NCBI GenBank assembly: GCA_938001965.1 | Contig: CALLBC010000201.1 | Coordinates: 1 to 50,289, forward strand | Reading direction: 5' to 3' | DNA length: 50,289 nucleotides | From: an uncultured Bdellovibrionales bacterium | Lineage (GTDB): Bacteria > Bdellovibrionota > Bdellovibrionia > Bdellovibrionales > UBA1609 | In this document: positions 10,768 to 20,488 of the stretch, in pieces | Layout: every line of letters starts with the position of its first letter | Numbering within the stretch: the first letter of the stretch is position 1 | Position numbers and translations under genes: made by a program | Notes under the pieces: model-generated | Seen by the model: the letters and a program-made list of their open reading frames with translations, nothing else | What the model was told of the DNA's origin: nothing | The model's database searches: none

Positions 10768-11670
10768 TTAAAACTCTCCTGACTCTAAGGCCAGTGCCAA
10801 ACCAAAACGAACCCCTTGGCAGGAAACTGAAAAGCCATTTAAATTAAAATATTCACAAATATTTTTTAAAATACTGATACCACAAGGCAAAACATCGGCC
10901 CGATCAGGATGTATTCCCTTTAATTTTTTTCTGCTTTCTAAATCCATTTTTGATAATTTTTCACGCATAATCTTGAGCTCATCTAAAGAAATAAAATAAG
11001 ACTCAACTTTTTTTACATCAAACTCAATTTCTTGCAGAATACACGACAATGTAGTTGGGGTTCCTGCAACAGCAATAGCTTTATTAATTTCTGGTAGTTT
11101 ATTTTTATGCTTCTCTATTTCTTTTAAAATATAATTATCAATTTTCATTAAGCAATCGCTGGACACTGTATCTAGAGCATTATGAATCTCTGCCAACCTT
11201 ACACTACCAATATCTAAACTAAAACCTTTAATCTCATTATTGTTTATTCCAATAATCTCAGTGGATCCACCACCAACATCAATAACAGAAACATTCTCAT
11301 CTTCTTTATTAACAGAACCTTTATAAGTTAACTGTGCCTCTAATTGACCAGAAATTATTTGAATAGGTATGGAGTACTTTTTACCCAACTCAATAAATTC
11401 GTCTTTATTTTTTACATCTCGCGCAGCACTTGTGGATACGGCCTGAACAATATCTACATCATAGTCATCAATTATTTTTTTATAATCAGAAAAACAAGCC
11501 TCCGCCCTTTTCAAAGCGTCCGGATGAAATGATCTACTTTTATGAACGCCTTGACCAAGCCGAGTGACTCTTTGCTCGTCATGAATTACTTTTAGTATCT
11601 TCGAATTCTCAACCTCTGCTATAAGTAACAAAAAACTATTCGACCCTAAATCAAGCGCGGCTATTCTCAT
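10768..11670 (-). CDS. Ppx/GppA-family phosphatase
   Basis: MRIAALDLGSNSFLLLIAE ... VIDVGGGSTEI ... VAGTPTTLS; ATGA overlap with gatB. Confidence 0.93.
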   Translation of the reverse strand: MRIAALDLGSNSFLLLIAEVENSKILKVIHDEQRVTRLGQGVHKSRSFHPDALKRAEACFSDYKKIIDDYDVDIVQAVSTSAARDVKNKDEFIELGKKYSIPIQIISGQLEAQLTYKGSVNKEDENVSVIDVGGGSTEIIGINNNEIKGFSLDIGSVRLAEIHNALDTVSSDCLMKIDNYILKEIEKHKNKLPEINKAIAVAGTPTTLSCILQEIEFDVKKVESYFISLDELKIMREKLSKMDLESRKKLKGIHPDRADVLPCGISILKNICEYFNLNGFSVSCQGVRFGLALALESGEF

Positions 11671-13094
11671 TTTAACTTTTCTTTAAGAAGTTTATTTATC
11701 ATCTCCGGATTAGCCTGTCCCTTGGATGCCTTCATAATTTGCCCCACAAAGTAACCAAAGAGCTTATCTTTACCAGCCTTATACTGTTCAACTTGGTTAG
11801 GGCTTGCTGCAATAACGTCATCAACCATTTTTTCAATGGCACCAGAATCTGATATTTGCACTAAACCTTGTTCTTTAACAATTACATCAGGGTTTTTGTC
11901 TTCTGTTAGCATTATACCAAAAACTTTTTTTGCAATTTTTCCAGAAATGACTTTTCCATCAATTAATTTAATTAACTCTGCTAAGCGGCTCGATGAAATT
12001 GGAGATTTCTCAATACTTAACTTCTTATCATTAAGCTCTCTCTGTAGCTCAACCATAACCCAGTTAGATGCTGACTTTGCATTTCCGCTCTCCTTAGCCA
12101 CATCCTCAAAATATTCTGCCAAAGCTTTTTCTTGAGTTAAAACTAATGCGTCATATTTTGGAATTTTATATTCTGACTGGAATCTTTCAGCCATATCTTT
12201 TGGCAGTTCTGGAAGCGTACTTTTAACACGATCAATCCACTCTTCAGAAATAATTACTGGTAATAAATCTGGATCTGGAAAAAACCTATAATCATGAGCT
12301 TGTTCTTTTTTTCTCATCGAATAAGTTTTATTTTTAGTCGAATCAAATAGCCTTGTCTCTTGAAAGATTTCACCACCAGACTCTATAACTTCAATTTGTC
12401 GGCTTATTTCATATTCAATAGCCTTCTCAACAAAACGAAAAGAATTAATATTTTTAATTTCAACTCGAGTCCCATATTCTGTTGCATCTTTCTTCATAAC
12501 ACTTACGTTACAATCACAGCGCAACGACCCCTCTTCTAGATTGCCGTCACAAACATCTAAATACTTTAAAATTTGACGAATTGTCCTGGCATACTCTGCC
12601 GCATGGGCTGGAGATTTGATGTCTGGCTCAGAAACAATCTCTAGTAAAGGTATTCCAGCTCTGTTTAAGTTAATCAAACTATAATCACCATGGTGAGTTG
12701 ATTTACCAGCATCTTCTTCCATATGTGCACGGGTAATTCCCACTCTTACTTTTTCGTCATCAACATAAAATTCTACAAACCCACCTTCACATATTGGTTC
12801 ATCAAACTGTGAGATTTGATACCCTTTTGGAAGGTCCGGGTAAAAATAGTTTTTTCTAGAGAAAACAGACTTTCTTCTTATTTCAGAATTTAAAGCTAAG
12901 CCCGTCTTAATAGAGTTTTCAATAGCCATTTTATTTACAACCGGAAGAGCTCCAGGCATCCCCAGTGAAACTGGAGATATGTTCTGATTATCTCCTTTTC
13001 CAAACTCTGTAGAGTCATTGCAAAATATTTTACTTTTAGTATTTAACTGCGCATGTATTTCTAATCCAATTACTGGCTTCCAATCATTAAACAT
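11667..13094 (-). CDS. gatB: Asp-tRNA(Asn)/Glu-tRNA(Gln) amidotransferase subunit B
   Basis: WKPVIGLEIHAQLNTKSKIFCNDS; internal ATG 13094 preferred over the ORF-track start at 13163. Confidence 0.97.
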   Translation of the reverse strand: MFNDWKPVIGLEIHAQLNTKSKIFCNDSTEFGKGDNQNISPVSLGMPGALPVVNKMAIENSIKTGLALNSEIRRKSVFSRKNYFYPDLPKGYQISQFDEPICEGGFVEFYVDDEKVRVGITRAHMEEDAGKSTHHGDYSLINLNRAGIPLLEIVSEPDIKSPAHAAEYARTIRQILKYLDVCDGNLEEGSLRCDCNVSVMKKDATEYGTRVEIKNINSFRFVEKAIEYEISRQIEVIESGGEIFQETRLFDSTKNKTYSMRKKEQAHDYRFFPDPDLLPVIISEEWIDRVKSTLPELPKDMAERFQSEYKIPKYDALVLTQEKALAEYFEDVAKESGNAKSASNWVMVELQRELNDKKLSIEKSPISSSRLAELIKLIDGKVISGKIAKKVFGIMLTEDKNPDVIVKEQGLVQISDSGAIEKMVDDVIAASPNQVEQYKAGKDKLFGYFVGQIMKASKGQANPEMINKLLKEKLK

Positions 13095-14559
13095 TAGCTG
13101 GCTTCTCCTTGAAAGAAATAAGCTGCTCCATTTGGTGCGCAACTTGTAATAACTTTGATTCATTAAATGCCGAAGCTGTTAACTGTACTCCAATTGGCAG
13201 TTTATCTTTTGATAAGGTTACTGGCAAACTCAGTCCAGGTAGTCCCGCTAAGTTTGTTGAAGTTGTAAAGATATCGTTTTTATACATTGTAATTGGATCC
13301 GATATTCTGTCGCCAATCTTGAACGCCGGCGTAGTTGTAACCGGGCTTAAAATAATGTCACAGTCTTTAAATGACTTTTCAAAGTCTTGCTTTAATAAAC
13401 TCCTCACCTGACAAGCTTTTTTGTAATAGGCATCATAATAACCACTGGACAGAGTAAACGTTCCCAATGATATTCTTCTTTTAACTTCAGTACCAAAACC
13501 TTCACCACGATTTCGACAATAAAAATCTATTAGGTCAGCCGCTGGCTTATCATCAAAGTTGGCTCGGTAACCAAACCTAACACCGTCATACCTAGCCAAA
13601 TTACTGGAGGCTTCACTAGTTGCAATAATATAGTATATGGGGACTGAATATTTAGTATGTGGAATACTTACTTCAACAAACTCACAACCCATTTCCTTTA
13701 AAGCATCTTTTGCAATGTCGATCGACTTCTTTACGTCTTCATCAAGCCCACCCTCAAAATACTCTTTCGGTAATCCCACTTTTATTTTTTCAACTTTATC
13801 ATTTAACTTTGTTGACCAGGGTAAGACTTCCTTGCTGGATGTTGTGGAGTCAAATTCGTCATGCCCACAAATGGATTCTAATACAAGTGTGGAGTCTTCA
13901 ATAGTTCTAGAAAATGGGCCTGCTTGATCTAGGCTAGAAGCAAAGGCAACAATTCCATACCTGCTCACTCGCCCATATGTTGGCTTAATCCCAACAACAC
14001 CACAAAAGCTTGCCGGCTGTCTAATCGATCCACCTGTATCTGTGCCAATTGAAATTGGCGCCATTCTTGCGGCCACCGCAACAGCGGAACCACCACTAGA
14101 GCCCCCTGGTACATACTCAGTGTCCCATGGGTTTTTACAAGCTCCAAAATAGGAAGTCTCATTACTCGATCCCATGGCAAATTCATCTTGATTACATTTG
14201 CCAATAATAATTGCGCCACTAGCTTCAAGTTTATTAACTACAGTAGCTGAGTATGGTGGAATAAAATTTTCCAGCATTTTAGACCCGGCCGTTGTTTTAA
14301 GGTCTTTTGTGCAAAGCATATCTTTGATAGCAACAGGCACACCACCCAGTGCACCAATATTTTTGCCCGATGAAACTTTATCATCCACCTTTTGCGCTTG
14401 CTCCATAGCCTTATCGTTTAATGAAATAAACGAGTTTAACTCTTTATCTTTAGCAGATATTTGGTCTAAAAAGGATTGCATTACTTCTGTGGCTTTAAAC
14501 TTTTTACTTAAAATACCACTATGAATTTCTTTGGCTGTTAAATTAATTATATCTGACAT
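13087..14559 (-). CDS. gatA: Asp-tRNA(Asn)/Glu-tRNA(Gln) amidotransferase subunit A
   Basis: Amidase signature GGSSGGSAVAVAARMAPISIGTDTGGSIRQPASFCGVVGIKPTYGRVSR. Confidence 0.97.
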   Translation of the reverse strand: MSDIINLTAKEIHSGILSKKFKATEVMQSFLDQISAKDKELNSFISLNDKAMEQAQKVDDKVSSGKNIGALGGVPVAIKDMLCTKDLKTTAGSKMLENFIPPYSATVVNKLEASGAIIIGKCNQDEFAMGSSNETSYFGACKNPWDTEYVPGGSSGGSAVAVAARMAPISIGTDTGGSIRQPASFCGVVGIKPTYGRVSRYGIVAFASSLDQAGPFSRTIEDSTLVLESICGHDEFDSTTSSKEVLPWSTKLNDKVEKIKVGLPKEYFEGGLDEDVKKSIDIAKDALKEMGCEFVEVSIPHTKYSVPIYYIIATSEASSNLARYDGVRFGYRANFDDKPAADLIDFYCRNRGEGFGTEVKRRISLGTFTLSSGYYDAYYKKACQVRSLLKQDFEKSFKDCDIILSPVTTTPAFKIGDRISDPITMYKNDIFTTSTNLAGLPGLSLPVTLSKDKLPIGVQLTASAFNESKLLQVAHQMEQLISFKEKPANV

Positions 14560-14567
14560 GTTTTCTC

Positions 14568-14837
14568 CTACACTACCGGTGGAACCTGAAACAGATTACC
14601 TTTTACTTGTGGCGCAACTGATAGTGCGTCGCTGGCATTTTCCCAATCATTAGGAATATCTTCCCTGTGAGGGTTAACAATTTCTGTGGGGGTTACTAAT
14701 GGAATTACGCCCTCAGTATTTATTTCGTTTAATTCTTCAAAGTATTCAAGAATTGAGGACATTTGTGCTTTAAATTGAGCTTTTTCTTCATCACTTAAGC
14801 TTAAGCGAGCTAAAGTGGCCACATTTTCAATATCCAT
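14568..14837 (-). CDS. gatC: Asp-tRNA(Asn)/Glu-tRNA(Gln) amidotransferase subunit C
   Basis: IENVATLARLSLSDEEKAQFKAQMSSILEYFEELNEINTEGV. Confidence 0.95.
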   Translation of the reverse strand: MDIENVATLARLSLSDEEKAQFKAQMSSILEYFEELNEINTEGVIPLVTPTEIVNPHREDIPNDWENASDALSVAPQVKGNLFQVPPVV

Positions 14838-15097
14838 AATTTCTCCATTGATTTTAAATTCTTAAAGAATCCCTCTGTTTCTATATCTAAATAATATAGT
14901 GATATATGGATAAACCCTTCCGCTAATTTTGTCCACTTTCTGTAGCATTTTTTTGACTAAAGATCTGTAATCACTTCCGTTGCCTAAAAGCTCTGTTATT
15001 AACGCAAACCCCAAATTTCATCAATAATCATTCTTATCCCTTGGAGCCAATTCTTATTTTTGTATATACTCTCAGGGAAAGGGGCCAAAATAGAAGC

Positions 15098-17119
15098 ATG
15101 TCAATTAAACAAGAATATAAAAAGCTAAAAGAGCTAATCAACCAACATATCTATAATTACCACACTCTAGATAAGCCAACGATTAGTGACTTAAAGTATG
15201 ACAAACTTTTTGATCAATTATTAATGATTGAAGAGGAAAACCCAAGCTTAGTTACTCCAGATTCACCGTCCCAAAGAGCAGGCAGTGCACCCTTAGATAA
15301 ATTTAAAAAGGCTAAGCACAGAATGCCGATGCTGTCTTTACAAAATAGCTACTCACCAGACGACATACATGCTTTTGATGAAAGAATTAAAAAATTTTTA
15401 GGCTCCGACAAGCCCGTGAGCTATATGTGTGAACCTAAACTTGATGGGCTTGCATTAGAGCTCGTCTATGAAAAAGGAATACTTACACAGGCACTGACTA
15501 GAGGAGATGGTGTAACCGGCGAAGACGTAACACTAAATGTTAAAACGATAAAGTCTATTCCGCTCAAACTAAGTTCACCCAAACCACCAGAAATTTTTGA
15601 AATTCGCGGGGAAGTTGTAATGCATAAAAATGACTTCTTAAAACTAAACGAAAAACAACTTGCAGAAGGACATGAAACTTTTGCAAACCCCAGGAATGCT
15701 GCTGCAGGAACTTTGCGTCAGCTAGATTCAAAAGTGGCTGCTAGTCGCCCCCTTAAATTTTATGGATATGCTCCTGGGTTTCTAGAAAATATTAAATTCA
15801 AAAATCACCAATCTTTTCTAAAAAAAGCTGACGCATTTAAAGTGCCAAACTTATTAAATTATAAGATAAAAAAATCACCCTTGCTTCGATTTTGTAAAAG
15901 TGCAGAGGAAATTGTTCAGCACTATTACTTTATTGAAAGTATTCGCGAACAACTAGATTTTGAAATTGACGGTATGGTTATTAAGGTGGACGACTATCAA
16001 CTTCAAGAGGAGCTTGGGTTTATCGCGCGAAGTCCTCGCTGGGCTTCTGCCGCAAAATATAAGCCCTCCCAAGAGACCACCCTTATTAATGAAATTATTA
16101 TTCAAGTGGGAAGAACTGGCGCCCTAACTCCTGTTGCTATAATGGAGCCAGTTAAAGTAGGCGGAGTTACCATTACTCATGCCACACTTCACAATGAAAG
16201 CGAAATTGAACGAAAGGATGTTCGAATTGGCGACACTGTTGTTGTGCAAAGAGCTGGCGATGTTATCCCAGAGGTTGTTGAGGTCGTTACTAAAAAAAGG
16301 CCAAAAACTAGCAAGCCTTTTAAATTTCCGAAGAAATGTCCAGTATGTAAAACTAATGCCGTAAAAAGTGAGGACGAGGCCGTATACAGGTGCTCCAACA
16401 ATGTTTGTCCTGCTATTATTAAAGAGTCTCTTAAGCACTTTGTATCAAAAAAAGCTATGAACATTGATAAGCTTGGTGAAAAAATTATTGAGTCTTTTTG
16501 GGATGCAAAATTAATTAGTAATTATTCTGATATTTATTTACTTTCAAAAGAACAAATCTTAACTCTTGATCGCCAAGGTGAAAAATCTGCAGATAATATT
16601 ATAAAAAGCATTGATAATAGCCGTAACCCTGATTTAGCTAAATTTATTTATTCACTAGGTATTCGTTTTGTTGGCGAGCAAACGGCCAAGTCATTAGCTA
16701 AGTATTATGGAAACATACAAGACTTTTTAAATGCCAAAGAAGATGACTTACTTCAAATTAGTGACATTGGCCCTAAAGTCACCACCTCAATTAGCAATTC
16801 ACTTAAGAACCAAAAGTTTGTGGCTGAAATTAACAAAATAATAAATAATGGTGTTAAAATTAAATCTGTCAGCAGTAAGAACACTAGTAAAAAGCTCGCT
16901 GGGCTCAAAATTGTTGTTACTGGAAGTTTTGAAAACCTTGGTCGCAATGAAATTAAAAATATGATTGAGCTCTCTGGGGGGAGCTCACCCTCATCTGTTA
17001 GTAAAAATACTGACTATGTTCTTGCTGGAGAAGCCGCAGGCTCTAAGCTTGAAAAGGCTGAGAAACTAAATGTTCCAGTATTAGATTGGGAAAAGTTTGA
17101 AGCCCTGTTAAAAGGGTAA
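15098..17119 (+). CDS. ligA: NAD-dependent DNA ligase
   Basis: Adenylation motif CEPKLDGLALELVYEKGILTQALTRGDG, Zn finger CPVC...CSNNVCPA, BRCT end; start MSIKQEYKK at 15098. Confidence 0.97.
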   Translation: MSIKQEYKKLKELINQHIYNYHTLDKPTISDLKYDKLFDQLLMIEEENPSLVTPDSPSQRAGSAPLDKFKKAKHRMPMLSLQNSYSPDDIHAFDERIKKFLGSDKPVSYMCEPKLDGLALELVYEKGILTQALTRGDGVTGEDVTLNVKTIKSIPLKLSSPKPPEIFEIRGEVVMHKNDFLKLNEKQLAEGHETFANPRNAAAGTLRQLDSKVAASRPLKFYGYAPGFLENIKFKNHQSFLKKADAFKVPNLLNYKIKKSPLLRFCKSAEEIVQHYYFIESIREQLDFEIDGMVIKVDDYQLQEELGFIARSPRWASAAKYKPSQETTLINEIIIQVGRTGALTPVAIMEPVKVGGVTITHATLHNESEIERKDVRIGDTVVVQRAGDVIPEVVEVVTKKRPKTSKPFKFPKKCPVCKTNAVKSEDEAVYRCSNNVCPAIIKESLKHFVSKKAMNIDKLGEKIIESFWDAKLISNYSDIYLLSKEQILTLDRQGEKSADNIIKSIDNSRNPDLAKFIYSLGIRFVGEQTAKSLAKYYGNIQDFLNAKEDDLLQISDIGPKVTTSISNSLKNQKFVAEINKIINNGVKIKSVSSKNTSKKLAGLKIVVTGSFENLGRNEIKNMIELSGGSSPSSVSKNTDYVLAGEAAGSKLEKAEKLNVPVLDWEKFEALLKG

Positions 17120-17148
17120 AAAAAAATCCCCAAGCAATCGCTCAGGGA
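17118..17148 (-). terminator. intrinsic terminator of the histone-fold gene
   Basis: On the minus strand TCCCTGAGC-GATT-GCTTGGGGA (9-bp stem with G-U pairs, tetraloop) followed by TTTTTTTT. Confidence 0.8.
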
Positions 17149-17187
17149 CATTAACCTGGAATAAGCATAGCTTATCTGTAAGGCAAA

Positions 17188-17382
17188 TTAGATATGATCT
17201 ATAATAATATCTCTGTCCATAACCGTTTTACGGCCATCAGACTTTGCACTTGCAATACCTTTATCACATAATTTTTGGACAGCAGCGCTTAAAACTGTAA
17301 CTGTTTCTGAAGAAGTGTTACACCCACCATTTTCTTTAATATATTTTTTAACTTTACTTGTTACTACTAAAACATCAGCCAT
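17188..17382 (-). CDS. bacterial histone-fold protein (Bdellovibrio Bd0055-like)
   Basis: 64 aa MADVLVVTSKVKKYIKENGGCNTSSETVTVLSAAVQKLCDKGIASAKSDGRKTVMDRDIIIDHI; R51/T53 and D58 match the archaeal-histone R-T pair and R-D clamp spacing; upstream AGGAGG. Confidence 0.85.
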   Translation of the reverse strand: MADVLVVTSKVKKYIKENGGCNTSSETVTVLSAAVQKLCDKGIASAKSDGRKTVMDRDIIIDHI

Positions 17383-17600
17383 TTGAGCCTCCTAATCAAT
17401 TTGGTAGAGCCTAACTCAAATGATTTGATTCTCAAATATAAATTAACCGGGTTTAAGCCCTGCGTTGCTCGGTTGGTGCGGCGAGTAAAATCGAATTCTA
17501 AATTATTTCACTCACTTAAGATTAACTTATTTTTAATTAAAATTTATTTTTTTTTGCTTATTTTTAATGCTTGATCTGCATTTACCCAAAAACCCATAAA

Positions 17601-17619
17601 AAGCCCATTAGTGGGGCTT
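17601..17619 (-). terminator. probable intrinsic terminator overlapping the stop codon of the metallophosphoesterase gene
   Basis: Minus strand AAGCCC-CACTAAT-GGGCTT followed by TTTATGGGTTTTT. Confidence 0.55.
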
Positions 17620-19026
17620 AAATTGGTCCTCGCTAAAGTACATTAGCTCGGCCTCGCGGCCCCCCTCTTCGTTGGGCTTTATCCAAACAAATGACATTTT
17701 TCCAACTTTTTTTGTACACTCAACATCTAAAAATGCTGGAGACCACGTCCCACTATTTAAATGCTCAATAGGCCCAATCATTTGGTGAAGGGCAATATGA
17801 GTATGCCCATAAACAATTCGGCTCACTCCAGCTATTAGACCCTGAGCACTTAGCGTTCTTTCATGTGGCTCTTTAAAGTCATGAACATTTGAAACAACAG
17901 ACTTCGAATAAAACATAAAAAACGGACCAAATATTAACATTGGTATAAAAGTCCAAAACAGTGAAATATCATAAACCGTTTCTACAAATAAAAAGATTTG
18001 AAATATTAACACTAAGCCCATGAGTAATAAAAATGCCCTGTCTAACCAAAGTTCTTTTGCAATTAAGATCGGGTTGCTCGAAGCTGGATCAATAAAAAGC
18101 TCCTTTAACTCACGAACCATTCTTGGAGTAGCATTAGCTTTTTTTGCAATATAACTATAATTATCTTCCACATTAAAAGGATCTCTTACCCTAGGACGCA
18201 AACGATTAATAAATGATTTAATTAAAATTGTCACAGACCCCCAAAACCACGAAAACACTAATAAGGGTTGGGCCCTCAGCATATACTTAATAAAAAACTT
18301 AACATACTCACTAGCTGACATTAAATAGTTGCGGTCATCATGTGGATTAAAAAATCCCATTCCGTTTATCATGTATCTTGTTGCCATATTCCCAAATGGG
18401 ACCTTTACTTCAATTAAGTTAAACCTTCTAATAAAAGGGGCTGTTGGGTCCTCAATAACGCAATAAGGATCATACTGGTTACCATGTTCAACAAGAGTGT
18501 CTTGATTGCTTATGTAAAACCAATCATTAAAGCGTAAATTTTCATTGAATTCTTCAGGCAAAGCCAAGTGCTTTAAAAAAGCCCTCTTTACATCTGGGAA
18601 ATGCATCTCAAGGTCATGATTACCAATTACAATAATTACTTTATTGTCTCTTAGTATAAACTCCCTAAGTGATGTTACCCACTTTTTATGAAAGCTCAAT
18701 ATGTGATTCATTTTGAAAACTGACTTTGCTTGTTGCGGGTTTAACCCTCTTCTTTTTTCAAGCCATGAAATTTTAAAAATTGGATGCTGTGGTATAGCTG
18801 TTACACTATCAAAATCAAAAATATCACCATTTAAAATCAGCTCTACAGGATCGCCTCCGGACTCTTTTTCAAGCTCTAAGAGAAACTTCGAGAAATCTTC
18901 ATCAAAAAAGAACTCTTTGGTTTTATACTTTTTCCATAATGGGTGTTTTTTATTTTCTGGCTCAGCCTCACAGAGGTGAAGATCAGAAATTATCGCCGTG
19001 TAGCTCGCCTTGGTGAAGTCCTTCAT
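17608..19026 (-). CDS. membrane-associated metallophosphoesterase
   Basis: AIISDLHLCEAE, LNGDIFDFDSV, VIGNHDLEMHFP, VYGHTHIA motifs; internal hydrophobic helices. Confidence 0.88.
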   Translation of the reverse strand: MKDFTKASYTAIISDLHLCEAEPENKKHPLWKKYKTKEFFFDEDFSKFLLELEKESGGDPVELILNGDIFDFDSVTAIPQHPIFKISWLEKRRGLNPQQAKSVFKMNHILSFHKKWVTSLREFILRDNKVIIVIGNHDLEMHFPDVKRAFLKHLALPEEFNENLRFNDWFYISNQDTLVEHGNQYDPYCVIEDPTAPFIRRFNLIEVKVPFGNMATRYMINGMGFFNPHDDRNYLMSASEYVKFFIKYMLRAQPLLVFSWFWGSVTILIKSFINRLRPRVRDPFNVEDNYSYIAKKANATPRMVRELKELFIDPASSNPILIAKELWLDRAFLLLMGLVLIFQIFLFVETVYDISLFWTFIPMLIFGPFFMFYSKSVVSNVHDFKEPHERTLSAQGLIAGVSRIVYGHTHIALHQMIGPIEHLNSGTWSPAFLDVECTKKVGKMSFVWIKPNEEGGREAELMYFSEDQFKPH

Positions 19027-19182
19027 AGTCCCTATATTAAACCTAAAAATATTTTTTTGCTATCTGTAATTAGTCTCTAAGTGCTTATCTAAACTTAAGT
19101 TTATTCCTAATTGCCTTGGTTGGATTTTTTAGACAGCAGAGTACTTTTTAGTCAGTCAAACAAACGCTGCTTTCCCCTCACG

Positions 19183-19197
19183 TGGCACTATAATTGC
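19183..19197 (+). promoter_or_regulatory. candidate sigma-54 promoter (-24/-12)
   Basis: TGGCAC-TATAA-TTGC matches TGGCAC-N5-TTGC; it also contains TATAAT (19189-19194), so sigma-70 is an alternative. Confidence 0.5.
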
Positions 19198-19210
19198 TTA
19201 TTTATCTAGT

Positions 19211-20488
19211 ATGGTTCGGTTAGTTATTATTTTTATTGCATTAATTTTAACTCCCATCCACGCCTTACAGGCTAAGTCTCAAAATGAAACAATTCATAAG
19301 TCAAAGAATTATTCGCATTTTTTAAATGACCCGAACAATCTAATTCCTAAGGAGTTTAAAGCACACCCCGACATTATGCCACGAGTGCATTTTTGGTTTA
19401 ACATTTATACTAGATTCTCTTCAAATGATCATGTTATTCATCACACTTTACACCCATGGATTATATATGAAGTAGTAAATACTGATTTTTATTATTCAAA
19501 ATATAAAAACAAAAAAACTGCAAAAAGAAAGGCAGATGCTTTTGTTAGAAAAAGGAAGCAACACTATAAAAAAATAATAAACCGACTAGCTCGACTTAAG
19601 CGTTTTAATAAAATCAATAAAGCTGAATTGGCTGTTTTAAATAAGATCAAACACTTGGGCAAAAACTATAAGACTCATTTATGGATTGCGCGTAAAAATG
19701 TTCGTTCGCAAACTGGGCAAAATGACTTTTTCCATAATGGAATTAGCGCTAGCACTGAATATTTACCTCATATGGAGCTTATACTTAAACAACATGGACT
19801 TCCTAAAGAACTTGCCTCTTTAACTCTTGTAGAAAGTAGTTTCAATGTAAAAGCAAAAAGTAAGGTGGGCGCCAGTGGTATTTGGCAAATCATGCCCCCT
19901 ACAGGAAAACAGTACGGCATTGTGAATCGCACTGTTGATGAAAGAAACTCTCCGCTAAAAGCTACACTTATGGCCGCCAAATTAATGAAGTTCAATTATA
20001 AACAACTTAAAAATTGGCCTCTTGCTATTACTGCATATAATAATGGGATTGGGAATATTCGAAAATCATTACGCAGAGCCAGAACTAACAACCCGTATGT
20101 TTTAATTAATAATCACAAGCGAGGTGCTTTTGGGTTTGCTTCCTCAAATTTTTATGCAAGCTTTATTGCCGCACTTTATACAAATAAATATTCTAAAAAA
20201 ATATTTAAAATTAAAAAACTAAAACCCATCGCTCTTGAAACAGTGTATTTTAAAAACAAAACTAGTTTAAGACATATTATTCGCCACACAGGAATTAGTT
20301 TAAAGAAAATTAAAGAGCTAAACCTAGATCTTAAAACGAGAGTTGGTTTATCAACTTATTTACCAAAAAGATTCAAACTGTTTTTGCCTGTTGGGTCTGC
20401 AAAAAAAATACTCAACAAAAACACTTACCTCGTCGATGTGGGCGGAAAAAAATCTAAGCCTAATCTTTCGAAAAATCCGCGCTCATAA
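19211..20488 (+). CDS. lytic transglycosylase (MltD-like SLT domain)
   Basis: LILKQHGLPKELASLTLVESSFNVKAKSKVGASGIWQIMPPTGKQYGI ... ITAYNNGIGNI; signal peptide. Confidence 0.92.
   Translation: MVRLVIIFIALILTPIHALQAKSQNETIHKSKNYSHFLNDPNNLIPKEFKAHPDIMPRVHFWFNIYTRFSSNDHVIHHTLHPWIIYEVVNTDFYYSKYKNKKTAKRKADAFVRKRKQHYKKIINRLARLKRFNKINKAELAVLNKIKHLGKNYKTHLWIARKNVRSQTGQNDFFHNGISASTEYLPHMELILKQHGLPKELASLTLVESSFNVKAKSKVGASGIWQIMPPTGKQYGIVNRTVDERNSPLKATLMAAKLMKFNYKQLKNWPLAITAYNNGIGNIRKSLRRARTNNPYVLINNHKRGAFGFASSNFYASFIAALYTNKYSKKIFKIKKLKPIALETVYFKNKTSLRHIIRHTGISLKKIKELNLDLKTRVGLSTYLPKRFKLFLPVGSAKKILNKNTYLVDVGGKKSKPNLSKNPRS

Noticed and set aside
17383-17574. 63-aa plus-strand ORF upstream of the histone gene
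   Set aside because: Low-complexity hydrophobic end, no SD, lies in the histone leader; likely spurious.
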